From: Smittium mucronatum | Taxonomy: Eukaryota > Kickxellomycota > Harpellomycetes > Harpellales > Legeriomycetaceae | Direction: 5' to 3' | Assembly (NCBI GenBank): GCA_001953115.1 | Contig: LSSL01000225.1 | Location: 1 to 22,516 of the forward strand | Length of the DNA stretch: 22,516 bases | In this document: piece after piece, positions 13,457-21,735 of the stretch | Layout: the number at the start of each line of letters is the position of its first letter | Position numbering within the stretch: the first letter of the stretch is position 1 | The notes under the pieces: model-generated | What the model was told of the DNA's origin: nothing | Seen by the model: only the letters and a program-made list of their open reading frames with translations | The model's database searches: none | Position numbers and translations under genes: made by a program

Positions 13457-13552
13457 GGGTGAAATTAGCCAAATCTTTTTGGATGAAATGTGATTTGGCC
13501 AAATTAATTGGGTCAAACGTCTTTGGGCCATTTGTCTTCGGCTGAAATGTCA
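13457..13552 (-). repeat. Subterminal tandem units, right arm of copy 1
   Basis: Read on the minus strand this arm gives ATGACATTTCAGCCGAAG, then GACAAATGGCCCAAA, GACGTTTGACCCAAT and further units ending near TTTCACCC. It is the inverted counterpart of the left arm, at roughly 15-base spacing. Confidence 0.7.
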
Positions 13553-13559
13553 TACAACC

Positions 13560-13567
13560 ATTGCATT
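13560..13567. repeat. Target-site duplication, right copy (ATTGCATT)
   Basis: Exact match to 13013-13020, directly next to the right end of copy 1. Confidence 0.75.
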
Positions 13568-13762
13568 ATGTCTTTTCCTTTGATACGATTGGGAATAGCC
13601 CGAACTGGTCAGGTTATAATAGATTATCATATTATTAATTTGACCGAATTTAATTGGCAGATATAGTAATCTAAATGAAAAAAATCCTACAAGAATAAGG
13701 ATCCTCAGTATGATCTTCTATTGGACATGAGAGATACGCATTATTTGAACCCAGTACATATC

Positions 13763-13770
13763 AAGGATTT
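13763..13770. repeat. Target-site duplication of copy 2, left (AAGGATTT)
   Basis: AAGGATTT is repeated exactly at 13985-13992, on the far side of the second, shorter element. Confidence 0.7.
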
Positions 13771-13984
13771 AGTGACGCGAAATTTGACCTACTGCACATT
13801 TCGCCCACCTTTTTGACCACTTAAAATGTGATATATTATATTTTTTTATACTTTATTAGCAGACACGTCTTTTGATAGGCTGGTTTCTGTATAATTTGGA
13901 ATCTCGATGAGAATAAAAAGTAAGTGAAAATGTGAGTGGGTGAATGGTCTTTACAGCGGAAGTAGGGGAAATGACCTGACACCG
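13771..13984. mobile_element. MITE-like element, copy 2, short and degenerate
   Basis: The left end AGTGACGCGAAATTTGAC matches the left end of copy 1 at 16 of 18 positions. It is followed by GCACATTTCGCCCACC and TTTTTGACCAC, again the family's sub-unit. The right arm (about 13923-13983), read on the minus strand, starts GGTGTCAGGTCATTTCCCC and contains CATTCACCCACTCACATTTT. The element is about 214 bases, against 539 in copy 1, so the interior is much shorter. The 8-base flanking duplication is exact. It implies either an end at 13984 or a 9-base duplication with one mismatch and an end at 13983. No coding capacity is seen. Confidence 0.65.
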
Positions 13985-13992
13985 AAGGATTT
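13985..13992. repeat. Target-site duplication of copy 2, right (AAGGATTT)
   Basis: Exact match to 13763-13770, next to the right end of copy 2. Confidence 0.7.
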
Positions 13993-14017
13993 AAATGATA
14001 TTTATTTTGTTGCAGGT

Positions 14018-14400
14018 GTAAAATGTTAATTACAACAGATTAAAAAGATTGGGTTTATTATAGGCATAGCTTCGATGACCTTGCCAAAATGATCTAATTT
14101 AGAACTAGCTCCAAGATTAACCAATAGAAATGAAAGAGGTTAGTCATGCAATGTATGCTGCTTTTGCAAAAGTGGGAGGCGTTATAGATGAGCTCAAAAT
14201 TTTGGTGGACAATGCTTCAGCCTGACCTCGATATGACCCGAAGTAATCAAATTTGGCAGGTAAATTGTCGAAGTTTGGATTTTTGTTTGACAGGGTTTTG
14301 AGAAAGCAGTCGGCGTGATAAATTCCACCGTCTATTTTGATGATACGAGACAAATCAAAAAACATACGCAACCCAAAAAAAGGGAAAGGGGTGACACGAA
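14018..14400 (+). pseudogene. Decayed short-chain dehydrogenase-like remnant
   Basis: Fragments in different frames appear in the order expected of a short-chain dehydrogenase/reductase (Rossmann fold, NAD(P)-dependent oxidoreductase). MLIT at 14023 would be the first strand. LELAPRLTNRNERG (14099-14140) resembles the second strand with its RN. AAFAKVGGVIDELKILVDNASA (about 14157-14222) resembles the strand ending in the NNAG motif. LDMTRSNQIWQVN (14227-14265) resembles the segment with W and VN. GVINSTVYF (14312-14338) resembles the INISS region. Successive fragments are each shifted one frame and some spacings are too short, so small deletions and frameshifts have destroyed it. No Tyr-x-x-x-Lys catalytic motif was found. 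It could be chance; each piece is weak and only the order is persuasive. Confidence 0.35.
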
Positions 14401-14617
14401 ACAACAAATTGACAATATTTTATCAATTTCGTGGGTTTTTAATACTATAATAACAAGTAAAGAGACTGAGGTCACAGATCAGTGCAATTTATTAAGTGAA
14501 ATCATTCGCGTTAGTTATAAAATATGACTAAAACGGACATCGTGATCAATTCAAAATAAGCTTCAAATAATATACCCCTTATAATGCAAATAAATGTTAG
14601 TTTGATGTCAGAAAAGA

Positions 14618-14625
14618 TATATAAA
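14618..14625 (+). promoter_or_regulatory. TATA box of the dipeptidase gene
   Basis: TATATAAA lies 91 bases before the ATG at 14717. A pyrimidine-rich stretch (about 14648-14676), a plausible transcription start zone, lies between them. Confidence 0.55.
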
Positions 14626-14716
14626 CAGGGTGAAGGAAGGTAAAAATTCTTTTATCCCTATCATTTTTTTTATTCTGTAAGTAATAGCCCGAAAATCACT
14701 TCTAAATTTTTTCATT

Positions 14717-16147
14717 ATGGACGCTAATCTAGAAAAATATTTTAAGCACGTTGACGAAAGCACTGCTTATTTCATCGATCAACTTAGGGAGGTAGTTGCT
14801 ATCCCTAGCGTAAGCGCCGATCACACTAAACGTCAACATGTCATTGAGATGGGAAAGTGGATCGAGAAAAGGCTACTTGGTTTGGATTGTGAGGTAAAGA
14901 TGATTGATTTAGGTAACCAAGACATGCAGGGAATCAAGGTCCCCCTCCCCCCTGTTGTATTGGCCTCATACGGCAATGATTCTAATAAGAAAACCATCAC
15001 TATTTACGGCCATTATGATGTCCAACCTGCTCTCCTTTCTGATGGTTGGAATTCTGAACCCTTTACTCTTGTTGAATTGGATGATGGTCGTCTTGTAGGA
15101 AGAGGTGCCACTGATGATAAAGGCCCAATTCTTGGATGGATGTTATGCTTGGAGGCTCATCAAAAACTTGGCATTGATGTTCCAGTTAATCTGCGATTTT
15201 GCTTTGAGGGCATGGAGGAGAGTGGTAGTATTGGACTCGATGATGTTATTATTGATCAAGCTGACAAGTGGTTTAAAGGAACTGATTTTACTTGTATAAG
15301 CGACAACTACTGGTTAGGAACCACAAAACCATGCTTGACTTATGGTTTGCGTGGAAATAACTATTTCCATGTTGAGATTTCTGGACCTCAGGCTGACCTT
15401 CATTCAGGAGTCTTTGGAGGAGTTGTGGAGGAACCCATGAATGTTTTAACAAAAGTTATGTCTAATCTTGTTGATATTGATGGAAAGATCAAGATTCCAC
15501 ATATTTATGATCAAGTTGCTGAACTTACTAACGAGGAAAACGAAACATACAAATCTCTTTCTTTCCAAAACTCTGATTTGATCAACGATTTAAAGGCCGA
15601 CATCGTTATCCATAATGAGAATGCTGACTCATTAAAATCCAGATGGAGATATCCCTCACTTTCTATTCACGGTATTGAAGGGGCGTTTTATGAATCTGGT
15701 TCGAAGACTGTTATTCCATCAAAAGTTATTGGCAAATTTTCAATCAGATCAGTTCCGTATATGGACCCAGCTACAATATCTAAGTTGACTATCGAGTATG
15801 TCGAGTCAGAATTTGCTAAACTTAATACCAAATGTAAACTCAAAGTATGGGAGGAATCTTCTGGAAGATGGTGGTACTCTTCACCAAATCATCCAAACTT
15901 TGTTGCTGGTTCTAAAGCGATTAAAAGAGTTTTTGGAGTCGAGCCAGAAATGACTAGAGAAGGAGGTTCTATTCCAGTTACACTAACATTCGAAGAAGCT
16001 CTTAAGGCTAATGTATTGTTACTGCCAATGGGGGCTGCCAATGATGGAGCTCACTCTACTAACGAGAAGGTTGACAAGTTTAATTATATCCAGGGGATTA
16101 AGCTTTATGGGGCATATTGGGCAGAGATAGCAAGCTTGACAAAGTAA
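14717..16147 (+). CDS. DUG1: Cys-Gly metallodipeptidase, M20 family (Dug1/CNDP2 type)
   Basis: An intronless 476-residue cytosolic zinc (or manganese) dipeptidase. In yeast the family member Dug1 cleaves Cys-Gly released from glutathione; animal CNDP2 is the counterpart and has nearly the same length (about 475). Metal and catalytic residues are visible: His99 and Asp101 in GHYDVQP (98-104), bridging Asp133 in GRGATDDKGP (128-137), catalytic Glu167 and metal-binding Glu168 in EGMEESGS (164-171), Asp196 in CISDNYW, and His446 in GAHSTNE. His229 in LHSGVFGG lies in the lid/dimerisation domain (about 205-385), and TREGGSIPV (413-421) contributes substrate contacts in the family. No signal peptide is seen. 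The start has A at -3 and G at +4, and a TATA box upstream. The reading frame is complete, so the gene appears functional. Confidence 0.93.
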   Translation: MDANLEKYFKHVDESTAYFIDQLREVVAIPSVSADHTKRQHVIEMGKWIEKRLLGLDCEVKMIDLGNQDMQGIKVPLPPVVLASYGNDSNKKTITIYGHYDVQPALLSDGWNSEPFTLVELDDGRLVGRGATDDKGPILGWMLCLEAHQKLGIDVPVNLRFCFEGMEESGSIGLDDVIIDQADKWFKGTDFTCISDNYWLGTTKPCLTYGLRGNNYFHVEISGPQADLHSGVFGGVVEEPMNVLTKVMSNLVDIDGKIKIPHIYDQVAELTNEENETYKSLSFQNSDLINDLKADIVIHNENADSLKSRWRYPSLSIHGIEGAFYESGSKTVIPSKVIGKFSIRSVPYMDPATISKLTIEYVESEFAKLNTKCKLKVWEESSGRWWYSSPNHPNFVAGSKAIKRVFGVEPEMTREGGSIPVTLTFEEALKANVLLLPMGAANDGAHSTNEKVDKFNYIQGIKLYGAYWAEIASLTK

Positions 16148-16319
16148 ATTTTTTATTATTTTGAATATGTTTCTATTAGTGATTTTATAAATCAACAAAA
16201 TGTATTAAACTTTTATCACAGTTTTGAAACCTAATCCACTTTATAAAAACACCTATTGAAAATTATTTTGTTTTATTCTAAGAACGGAAGGAGAGGGGTG
16301 TGATAAATATATGCACTTT

Positions 16320-16338
16320 ACTGCTATTACATAGCAGT
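16320..16338. other. Perfect 8-bp hairpin, 3' of the dipeptidase gene
   Basis: ACTGCTAT (16320-16327), loop TAC and ATAGCAGT (16331-16338) form a perfect stem. TAGCAGTA recurs at about 16353. It lies about 170 bases after the dipeptidase stop codon, so it may be in the 3' untranslated region or beyond it. Its role is unknown. Confidence 0.45.
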
Positions 16339-17308
16339 ATCTATTTAGTTTTTAGCAGTATGATTTTATAAGTATTCTGAGCTGTATCTTATTTTAGGAA
16401 ATTCAGATATATGCAGTCTTAAATTTTTATAAGGGATTGTTTGGAAGCCGGGTACTAAAAATAATATAGGAATCACTAGGGATATAATTCTTATGGAAAA
16501 GCAAAAGAATAAAATGCTACTTTTGGTGCAGTTGTTTTTCTGCTATCTCAAAGAGATATTCCATATATTGGTGTATAGATCCAGATATAAGTTGGATGTA
16601 TTGCACATATTCAAATTCCTTCTAATAAATTATCACTTGTCAGAAATAGGACATGTAAATATTATGAATGGTTAAGAGAAACTATTAGTAGGATATTTGT
16701 GTTAGGCTGAAGTGAGATATAAAATATAGATAAACCTTTTATTGATATATACCGAACAACGCTATTTTAATCCTACGGGGCATACAAAGTGGATTCAATT
16801 ATTTCAGAGATTTAGTGGGTTGTGAGCTATATAACAATAACAGGGATGGGACTTGTTTTAACTATTGCTCACCTTTTTTTCTTTCGCTATTTTCTTTACC
16901 TAATTCCTTTGAACCCTCTCTTTGCGAAACATTAGTAAAACCAAATTTTTTGGTATAGCTTTACCCTAAATCTCTGTAAACAAAATCTCAGTTGTAAAAC
17001 TGGTTTTGAAACCCTTTATATTAAATCACACCTTTCCATTTTATAAAAAAAGTCTTTGGATTAAAGTTAAGACGCCTTTTTGAAATCCATTTAGCATAAT
17101 ATCACAATTTATCACAATCTTTTTTCTATAGTACCTATTACTTTGAGTTTAAGAGGGGAATTCAAATACGTATTTACCTTCATATTCATTAATTTTTATT
17201 CATTAAGGAATCCACTGATTTATTAGCTTTTATAGCGCAAGCTAATTTCTATATTGGTTTTAATATTGGCACCACATTGCTCCCTAAAAACATAACTAGC
17301 ATTAGACC

Positions 17309-17314
17309 ACGCGT
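17309..17314. promoter_or_regulatory. ACGCGT, MCB-type site
   Basis: The palindrome ACGCGT lies 163 bases before the ATG at 17478. In yeasts this hexamer (MluI cell-cycle box) binds MBF and drives G1/S transcription. Two CpG steps are uncommon in such A+T-rich intergenic DNA. One copy only, so the functional call is tentative. Confidence 0.3.
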
Positions 17315-17331
17315 TTTAATAAACGGATACT

Positions 17332-17343
17332 GTTTATGTAAAC
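17332..17343. promoter_or_regulatory. Forkhead-like near-palindrome
   Basis: GTTTATGTAAAC contains the forkhead core TAAAC in both orientations. It starts 17 bases after the ACGCGT site and ends 134 bases before the ATG of the 1001-residue gene. A+T-rich DNA gives such cores by chance, so confidence is low. Confidence 0.25.
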
Positions 17344-17477
17344 TTGTACCTGAAAGAAAAAATAACACAGATACAGGAAAAAAAACTGGCTCAATCTTTT
17401 CTGTTGAATGATATAGTTTTTGATACACTTTTAAAGAAAATACACAAACTTTAAAGCACCAAAAGAAAAGGGGGGAA

Positions 17478-20400
17478 ATGGATTACTACAGCCGTTCGTC
17501 CCAAGATGGAACGAATGAATTGATGACCATGGTAGCTACACGGACGATGGGAGAGTCAGAGCAGGAGGATTCAGAATTTGTTCTCCGCCAAGTCAAAAAA
17601 TCAAACAACAACAAGCACATCAAGTACATGCAGCAGCTAAAGAGCAGCAAGAAGATTATAAATATGCTCGAGTCCAAGTCAATGGTTGAGTCGCCAAGTC
17701 GGTCGATACTCCACGCCAAGTCGTTTGGATACTATAATCAAAGTGATAACTCATACGATATCAGCGAGCTAACCGATCAGAGAACCGACGACAGTGTGTC
17801 GATTTACCCATCCAACAGCTATGTCTACAAATCAGCTTCCGATCAGGTGACTGATGGCAGGAACAGATTTGCAATTGCCCAGAATAACTATCTTGCCAGC
17901 TTGAAAAGCGGCTCTGCCAATCATGACACCGGGCTGCCAAAAAGCTTCTACGCATCATCATTCGATAAAAGGGGTGCGTACGATCCTTCCACTGGAGGAA
18001 ATGTCTTGGATATATCCTACAAAAAGTCCATGCCGAATTTTGGTGCAGTTAACCACCAAATCAATCAAGGCATCTCGGGTAAGTCAGAGCAATCTACCGC
18101 TAAAATTTCCAATAAGCATGTGGTGCTAAATAACCCCAGACCTTGTTTAATACCTTTAACCTTTAATTCTAATCCTTTTGTTTTATTTGTTTCCCACTAG
18201 TTTCAAAGTTCCTGAAAACTGTTAACGATGTGTTCCTAAAAAGGTTTTGCAATGATGAATTGCTGTACTCCGAAGTTAAGACTTCGATGATCAAGAGAAT
18301 CCAGAATGCCGCAATATCTGCAAGACAGGAACATTTGCTTCACACTTTATCTAGAATCACTAATGCATGCAGATCTTCTCGACTTAACTTGGTTTCTGTG
18401 TCAATGTGGACCATTTCTCAACTCGATAACCATGATTGTGGCTCTATCACTGACCATATTTTTTTAATAAATGCGAACATCATGAGATTTGATCCTAAGT
18501 ACAATGTTTATTGTATGATTAGACATTGCATTTCACCCCTCTGCTCTAAATTGCATGTCGGCGAAGTTTCTGAAATCGATAAGATTCGTTCTTTCAGACG
18601 TCTCCTTAATATCTCTCTCAACGAGGCCTTACGGTATAAGCTTATCTCCAAAGATCAAAAAGTAATGATTAGATGCAGAGTTCTTAAAAAGTACATAGAT
18701 CTGCAAGACAGAATTTCCATCATTAGAGAAATATGCAGCATTATCGAAATGTGTTTGAACGATAGACTATTTGAATTTTCCAGATTTGCTTTACTCAATG
18801 TTGGCACTGAATGGAAACCTCCTAGCCCCTCTACATCTGAAGAAGAAGATGAGTGTAGTTTAGATCCCAAAAAGGTTTATGAGAAAGCCCTCCAGGTACA
18901 GCAAAATCCTTACCTCGAAAAAATATTAGACATAAAACGTCTCAATATTGGCCTTGATCAGGGCGAAATAAATTCCATTAGAGAGCTGTGGAATAGATCT
19001 GTTGGCGATAATGACACAAACAGCAGCACTATCATTAATTCCTCTCCTACATTTGATTCTGACAGGAACTATTTGAATTCTAATTATTACCAATACGGTC
19101 CTGATCTCTCAAAAAATGCTATCAAACAGACTGTCAATAATCAAATCGAGTTTCTCAACAAACCCAATGGCCCCAAGAGCGTTTCACTATTGATGCTTCT
19201 CCACATATTGGTTTATTACAGCGAAATTGATCTCGAAAGACATTTTTATTACCCTTCTTCATACGACGAAAATCATTACTCCTCAAATAATAAAAACAAT
19301 AGAATCAACCAAATTGAAGAGGTCGCTCTTCAAGCTGTTATGAGCTTTGGCCTGACTTGGGATCTCAGCCACAATCCTCCAAAAGATCTAAGAATGCTTT
19401 GCATGTCTGCTTTGCTAGGAATAGGATCAGTTTTCAGCAAGCTTGTCGTTAATGTCAACGAAAACGCCAACAAGACTATTAGCGCCTCGGATATGTCTGA
19501 AGTAAAATTCATCTTCGAAAAGGAAGTAGACAGTATTCATGTTTTCGACGATTGGTATTCAATCATTGAAAAGGTTATTGGCTTTGAGCATGCTAAAAAG
19601 TCTAAAATAGCTAGCTTATTAGTATATTTGAGAATAACTAGCGAAAGGCTCGTATCTCAAAAACCCGAATTCAATCCCGAATTGTTTTTAACCTTGTTAT
19701 TGGAATTGCTGACTGAGTTTAGGAAGATGCGCCCGGATTACAACCCCGTTGTTATTTATCCGTTATATTTCCAGAATAACCGGCCAGCCTATGAAAATAT
19801 CCCACCTGTAAAGTCAAATTCCTCTTTAGATTCTGAAAAAAATGCTAAACTATCTAAAAAGGCCCACTCACCACTTCAATCATTAATGCTTCAAAAAACA
19901 AAAAAAATGAGCGAAAGTTCCAATCGAACTTTTGATTCTGACTACCCACCCGGCAAAAAATCGCATAGCAATTTTACGGATGTCTCATCTCTATCCAACA
20001 ACGATAAGAAGATCGGGACTAAATTGGATAGAGCAACTCGTGAATCAGTTGGTTCCGAGTTCGATAAGCTTTACGACCAAATCCACAAAAATTTTGTCAA
20101 AAACAGGGCTAGAAATCTGATCACACCCTCTGTCAGCCGTGAAGGATCAGCTACGACTCAGTCCAACATTGGGGATTCTTATTCTATGTATGGAAATAAG
20201 ACCACCACTAATGTATATTCTAGGAACACCTCGACCGACACTAAAGAACCTACCAGTAAACAGCAGCAGAACAATTTCGCAAAAACAAAAGCTTCAGATT
20301 TTCAGCCCAAAGATTTCTCGGCTATTAAGTTCCAAGATGCAAGCGAAATCTCAAAGAAAATCCTCTCCAAGGAAAGAATTTTGAACTCATCTGGGACTGC

Positions 20401-20605
20401 TACTGCCACTGTATCCGAAAGTGAAATAACCAGAAGCTCCGATTCCAATTCAACCGCAACATATAACAACAGCAATTATGACTATGAGGCTATTCACAAA
20501 CGAGCTGGCACAACATTTAACAACGCTGGAGCCAATTCTCTCCAAGAAGTTGCTCTTGTCGCAGTTGAATTGTCCGAGTCAATGGCTTCAAATATGAACT
20601 ACTGA
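17478..20605 (+). CDS. Unrecognised 1001-residue protein, two exons
   Basis: Join 17478-18078 with 18201-20605. The splice rebuilds a Val codon (G + TT) and keeps the frame, giving 1001 residues. I do not recognise the family. Residues 1-200 (exon 1) are polar and apparently disordered, rich in Ser, Asn, Gln, Tyr and Lys. Residues about 205-401 form a helix-rich block with several Cys and basic/hydrophobic heptad-like stretches. A short acidic linker (STSEEEDE, 411-418) follows. About 420-520 is mixed and Asn/Ser-rich. About 525-722 is a second helical block (SLLMLLHILVYY, LFLTLLLELL). About 723-1001 is a low-complexity Ser/Asn/Lys/Thr tail. There is no signal peptide and no clear membrane span. 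The start ATG has G at -3 and +4. The layout suggests a cytoplasmic or nuclear scaffold or regulator, which is inference only. Confidence 0.85.
18079..18200 (+). other. Spliceosomal intron, 122 bases
   Basis: The donor GTAAGT begins at 18079. The acceptor CACTAG ends at 18200 after a pyrimidine-rich tract. CTAAT (18169-18173) is a branch-site candidate 28 bases before the end; TTAAC at 18156-18160 is another. Removing it joins the exons in frame (phase 1). The unspliced frame runs through the intron and stops at about 18200, so retention would give a truncated protein of about 240 residues. Confidence 0.88.
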
Positions 20606-21344
20606 AATGATTCCATATCCGTCCACTAGATCATTTTCTGGTCAAATTGTGTCCCCTTGACTTTCATATACGCTTATAATGATACGTATGGCCATTATAT
20701 TTAGCACCAGTTTCATTTATTTGATAAAATTACACTACTTTTCTTTTTAATTCCTTATTTTCTAAAATTTCATTTTCATTCTCGATTTCAAAATACAAAT
20801 ATTGAATCTTCTACAATTTTCAGGTTGATAGTTATTCTTTCTTTCAAAGAATTTATTTGTTTTTTAATGGAACGTTTAGAAATGACTCCATATCACCATT
20901 CCAACTAATTTAGCTGTTTATTTATAACTCTTTAAATGCGTCAAATTTAATAATTATATTTATCTATAAATATCTGTCCCCGGCACTGATCTAGAAAGTC
21001 TCATTGAGATTTTTAAAAAATGTTCATAAATATCTATACAACCATATCCTTCAAAAATTAACACTCATAAAAAAAGTAAATATCAGTTGATATGCGAAAT
21101 CCTTGTAGAAATGTTTTAAAGTTTTACAAGCTATTTAAAAATAGAACTAAACCAATCCCCCTCATTTTTGTAAAGGCTAAAAAGACAAGACTATTGGGGA
21201 AATTTTAAAAATGTAGTTTAAAAAAAAGGCATGAAATAAAAAAACCCCAACTTAAATCAAACTAGTACATAAAAAAGCCGCTTATGGTGACACTGAAAGT
21301 GCATAGAAAAATCGTATTAGATGGTGGATGAGGGGCAGACGGAA
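20606..21344. other. Intergenic region between convergent genes
   Basis: 739 bases holding the 3' ends of the 1001-residue gene (+) and the glutaredoxin gene (-). It is A+T-rich with several A runs. AATAAA at 21235-21240 (+) is the only canonical polyadenylation-type hexamer I noticed, and it lies about 630 bases after the stop of the unknown gene. No other feature is seen. Confidence 0.6.
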
Positions 21345-21644
21345 TCAATTCGAAAGGAAAGATTGAATCTTTTTATTCCGGATCAAAGCGCGTAAATCAT
21401 CTGAACCACCAACGTGTTTAGAATTAATGAAAATGTTTGGGACGGATCTCTGTTTTGTGAGCTCGAAAAGCGCATTTTGGATTTCAGAGCCCTTTGGATC
21501 AGTATCTAGCTCTATCGTTTTGAATGCAACATTCAGCTTAGTCAAATTTTCTTTGGCTAAAGTGCAGTATGGACAATAAGTTTTTGAAAATACTATCGCC
21601 TTATTGCTGCTGATCAAAGTCTTAACTAATTGTTGAGTAGACAT
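21345..21644 (-). CDS. Dithiol glutaredoxin (CPYC type)
   Basis: A complete, intronless 99-residue thioredoxin-fold oxidoreductase that reduces disulfides and glutathionylated proteins using glutathione. The active site CPYC spans residues 24-27 after strand VFSKTY. The cis-proline motif SVPNIFI is at 67-73 and the glutathione-binding GGSDD at 79-83. All are in the usual places for classical Grx1/Grx2-type proteins, and the length is typical. There is no N-terminal extension, so a cytosolic location is likely. The start fits the first Met before VKTLISSNKAIVF. A TATA-like element lies 83 bases upstream. The gene is convergent with the 1001-residue gene. It is not a monothiol (CGFS) type. Confidence 0.94.
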   Translation of the reverse strand: MSTQQLVKTLISSNKAIVFSKTYCPYCTLAKENLTKLNVAFKTIELDTDPKGSEIQNALFELTKQRSVPNIFINSKHVGGSDDLRALIRNKKIQSFLSN

Positions 21645-21727
21645 TGCTAAAAAAACACGGAGGTTGGAAAATAGAAGATCAAAGTGATTTGAATGAAAAA
21701 GAACGGATGATTTTAAAAATAAGAGTG

Positions 21728-21735
21728 CTATATAG
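21728..21735 (-). promoter_or_regulatory. TATA-like element of the glutaredoxin gene
   Basis: CTATATAG lies 83 bases before the minus-strand ATG (21644), similar to the spacing at the dipeptidase gene. TATATATA at 21760-21767 is an alternative. Confidence 0.4.

Larger units (their letters stand above)
13021..13559. mobile_element. MITE-like non-autonomous DNA transposon, copy 1
   Basis: A 539-base element with inverted, internally repetitive ends and an exact 8-base flanking duplication. The left end starts GGTGCCGCGAAATTTGAC. The right end, read on the minus strand, starts GGTTGTATGACATTTCAGCC. Both begin GGT and continue as tandem 15-16-base units of the type GRCATTTSACCCAAT (about eight in 13027-13160, about seven on the minus strand in 13457-13552). 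The interior (about 13160-13456) is A+T-rich and has no transposase, so the element must have been moved in trans. A minus-strand open frame at 13341-13553 only reads through the right arm and is not a gene. The superfamily is not established; the 8-base duplication would fit hAT. Confidence 0.75.
16148..17477. other. Intergenic region between the dipeptidase and the unknown gene
   Basis: 1330 bases with no supported gene. It contains the dipeptidase 3' region (no canonical AATAAA within the first 100 bases), a perfect hairpin at 16320-16338, a 60-codon open frame at 16493-16675 without a family match, a pyrimidine-rich stretch at about 16868-16920, and promoter-type motifs near 17309-17343 ahead of the next gene. 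Confidence 0.6.

Noticed and set aside
13341..13553. 70-codon open frame (-)
   Set aside because: It reads through the repetitive right arm of transposon copy 1; the peptide's repetitive pattern comes from the DNA sub-units.
14144..14407. 87-codon open frame (-)
   Set aside because: Antisense to the dehydrogenase-like fragments and without a recognisable motif.
14670..14735. GTAAGT in the dipeptidase 5' leader as an intron donor
   Set aside because: The first usable acceptor lies after the ATG and would remove the start; the uninterrupted frame with a good ATG context is simpler.
15105..15299. 64-codon open frame inside the dipeptidase gene
   Set aside because: Shifted-frame shadow of a well-conserved coding sequence.
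16493..16675. 60-codon open frame (+) and a possible retrotransposon RNase H remnant in another frame
   Set aside because: One frame reads NATFGAVVFLLSQRDIPY, faintly like the DAS-GA-LSQ motif of Gypsy RNase H, but stops follow at once and no further domain is visible. Too weak to call.
17486..17961. Antisense open frames of 66-77 codons
   Set aside because: They are shadows of exon 1 of the 1001-residue gene, where the higher G+C leaves fewer stops.
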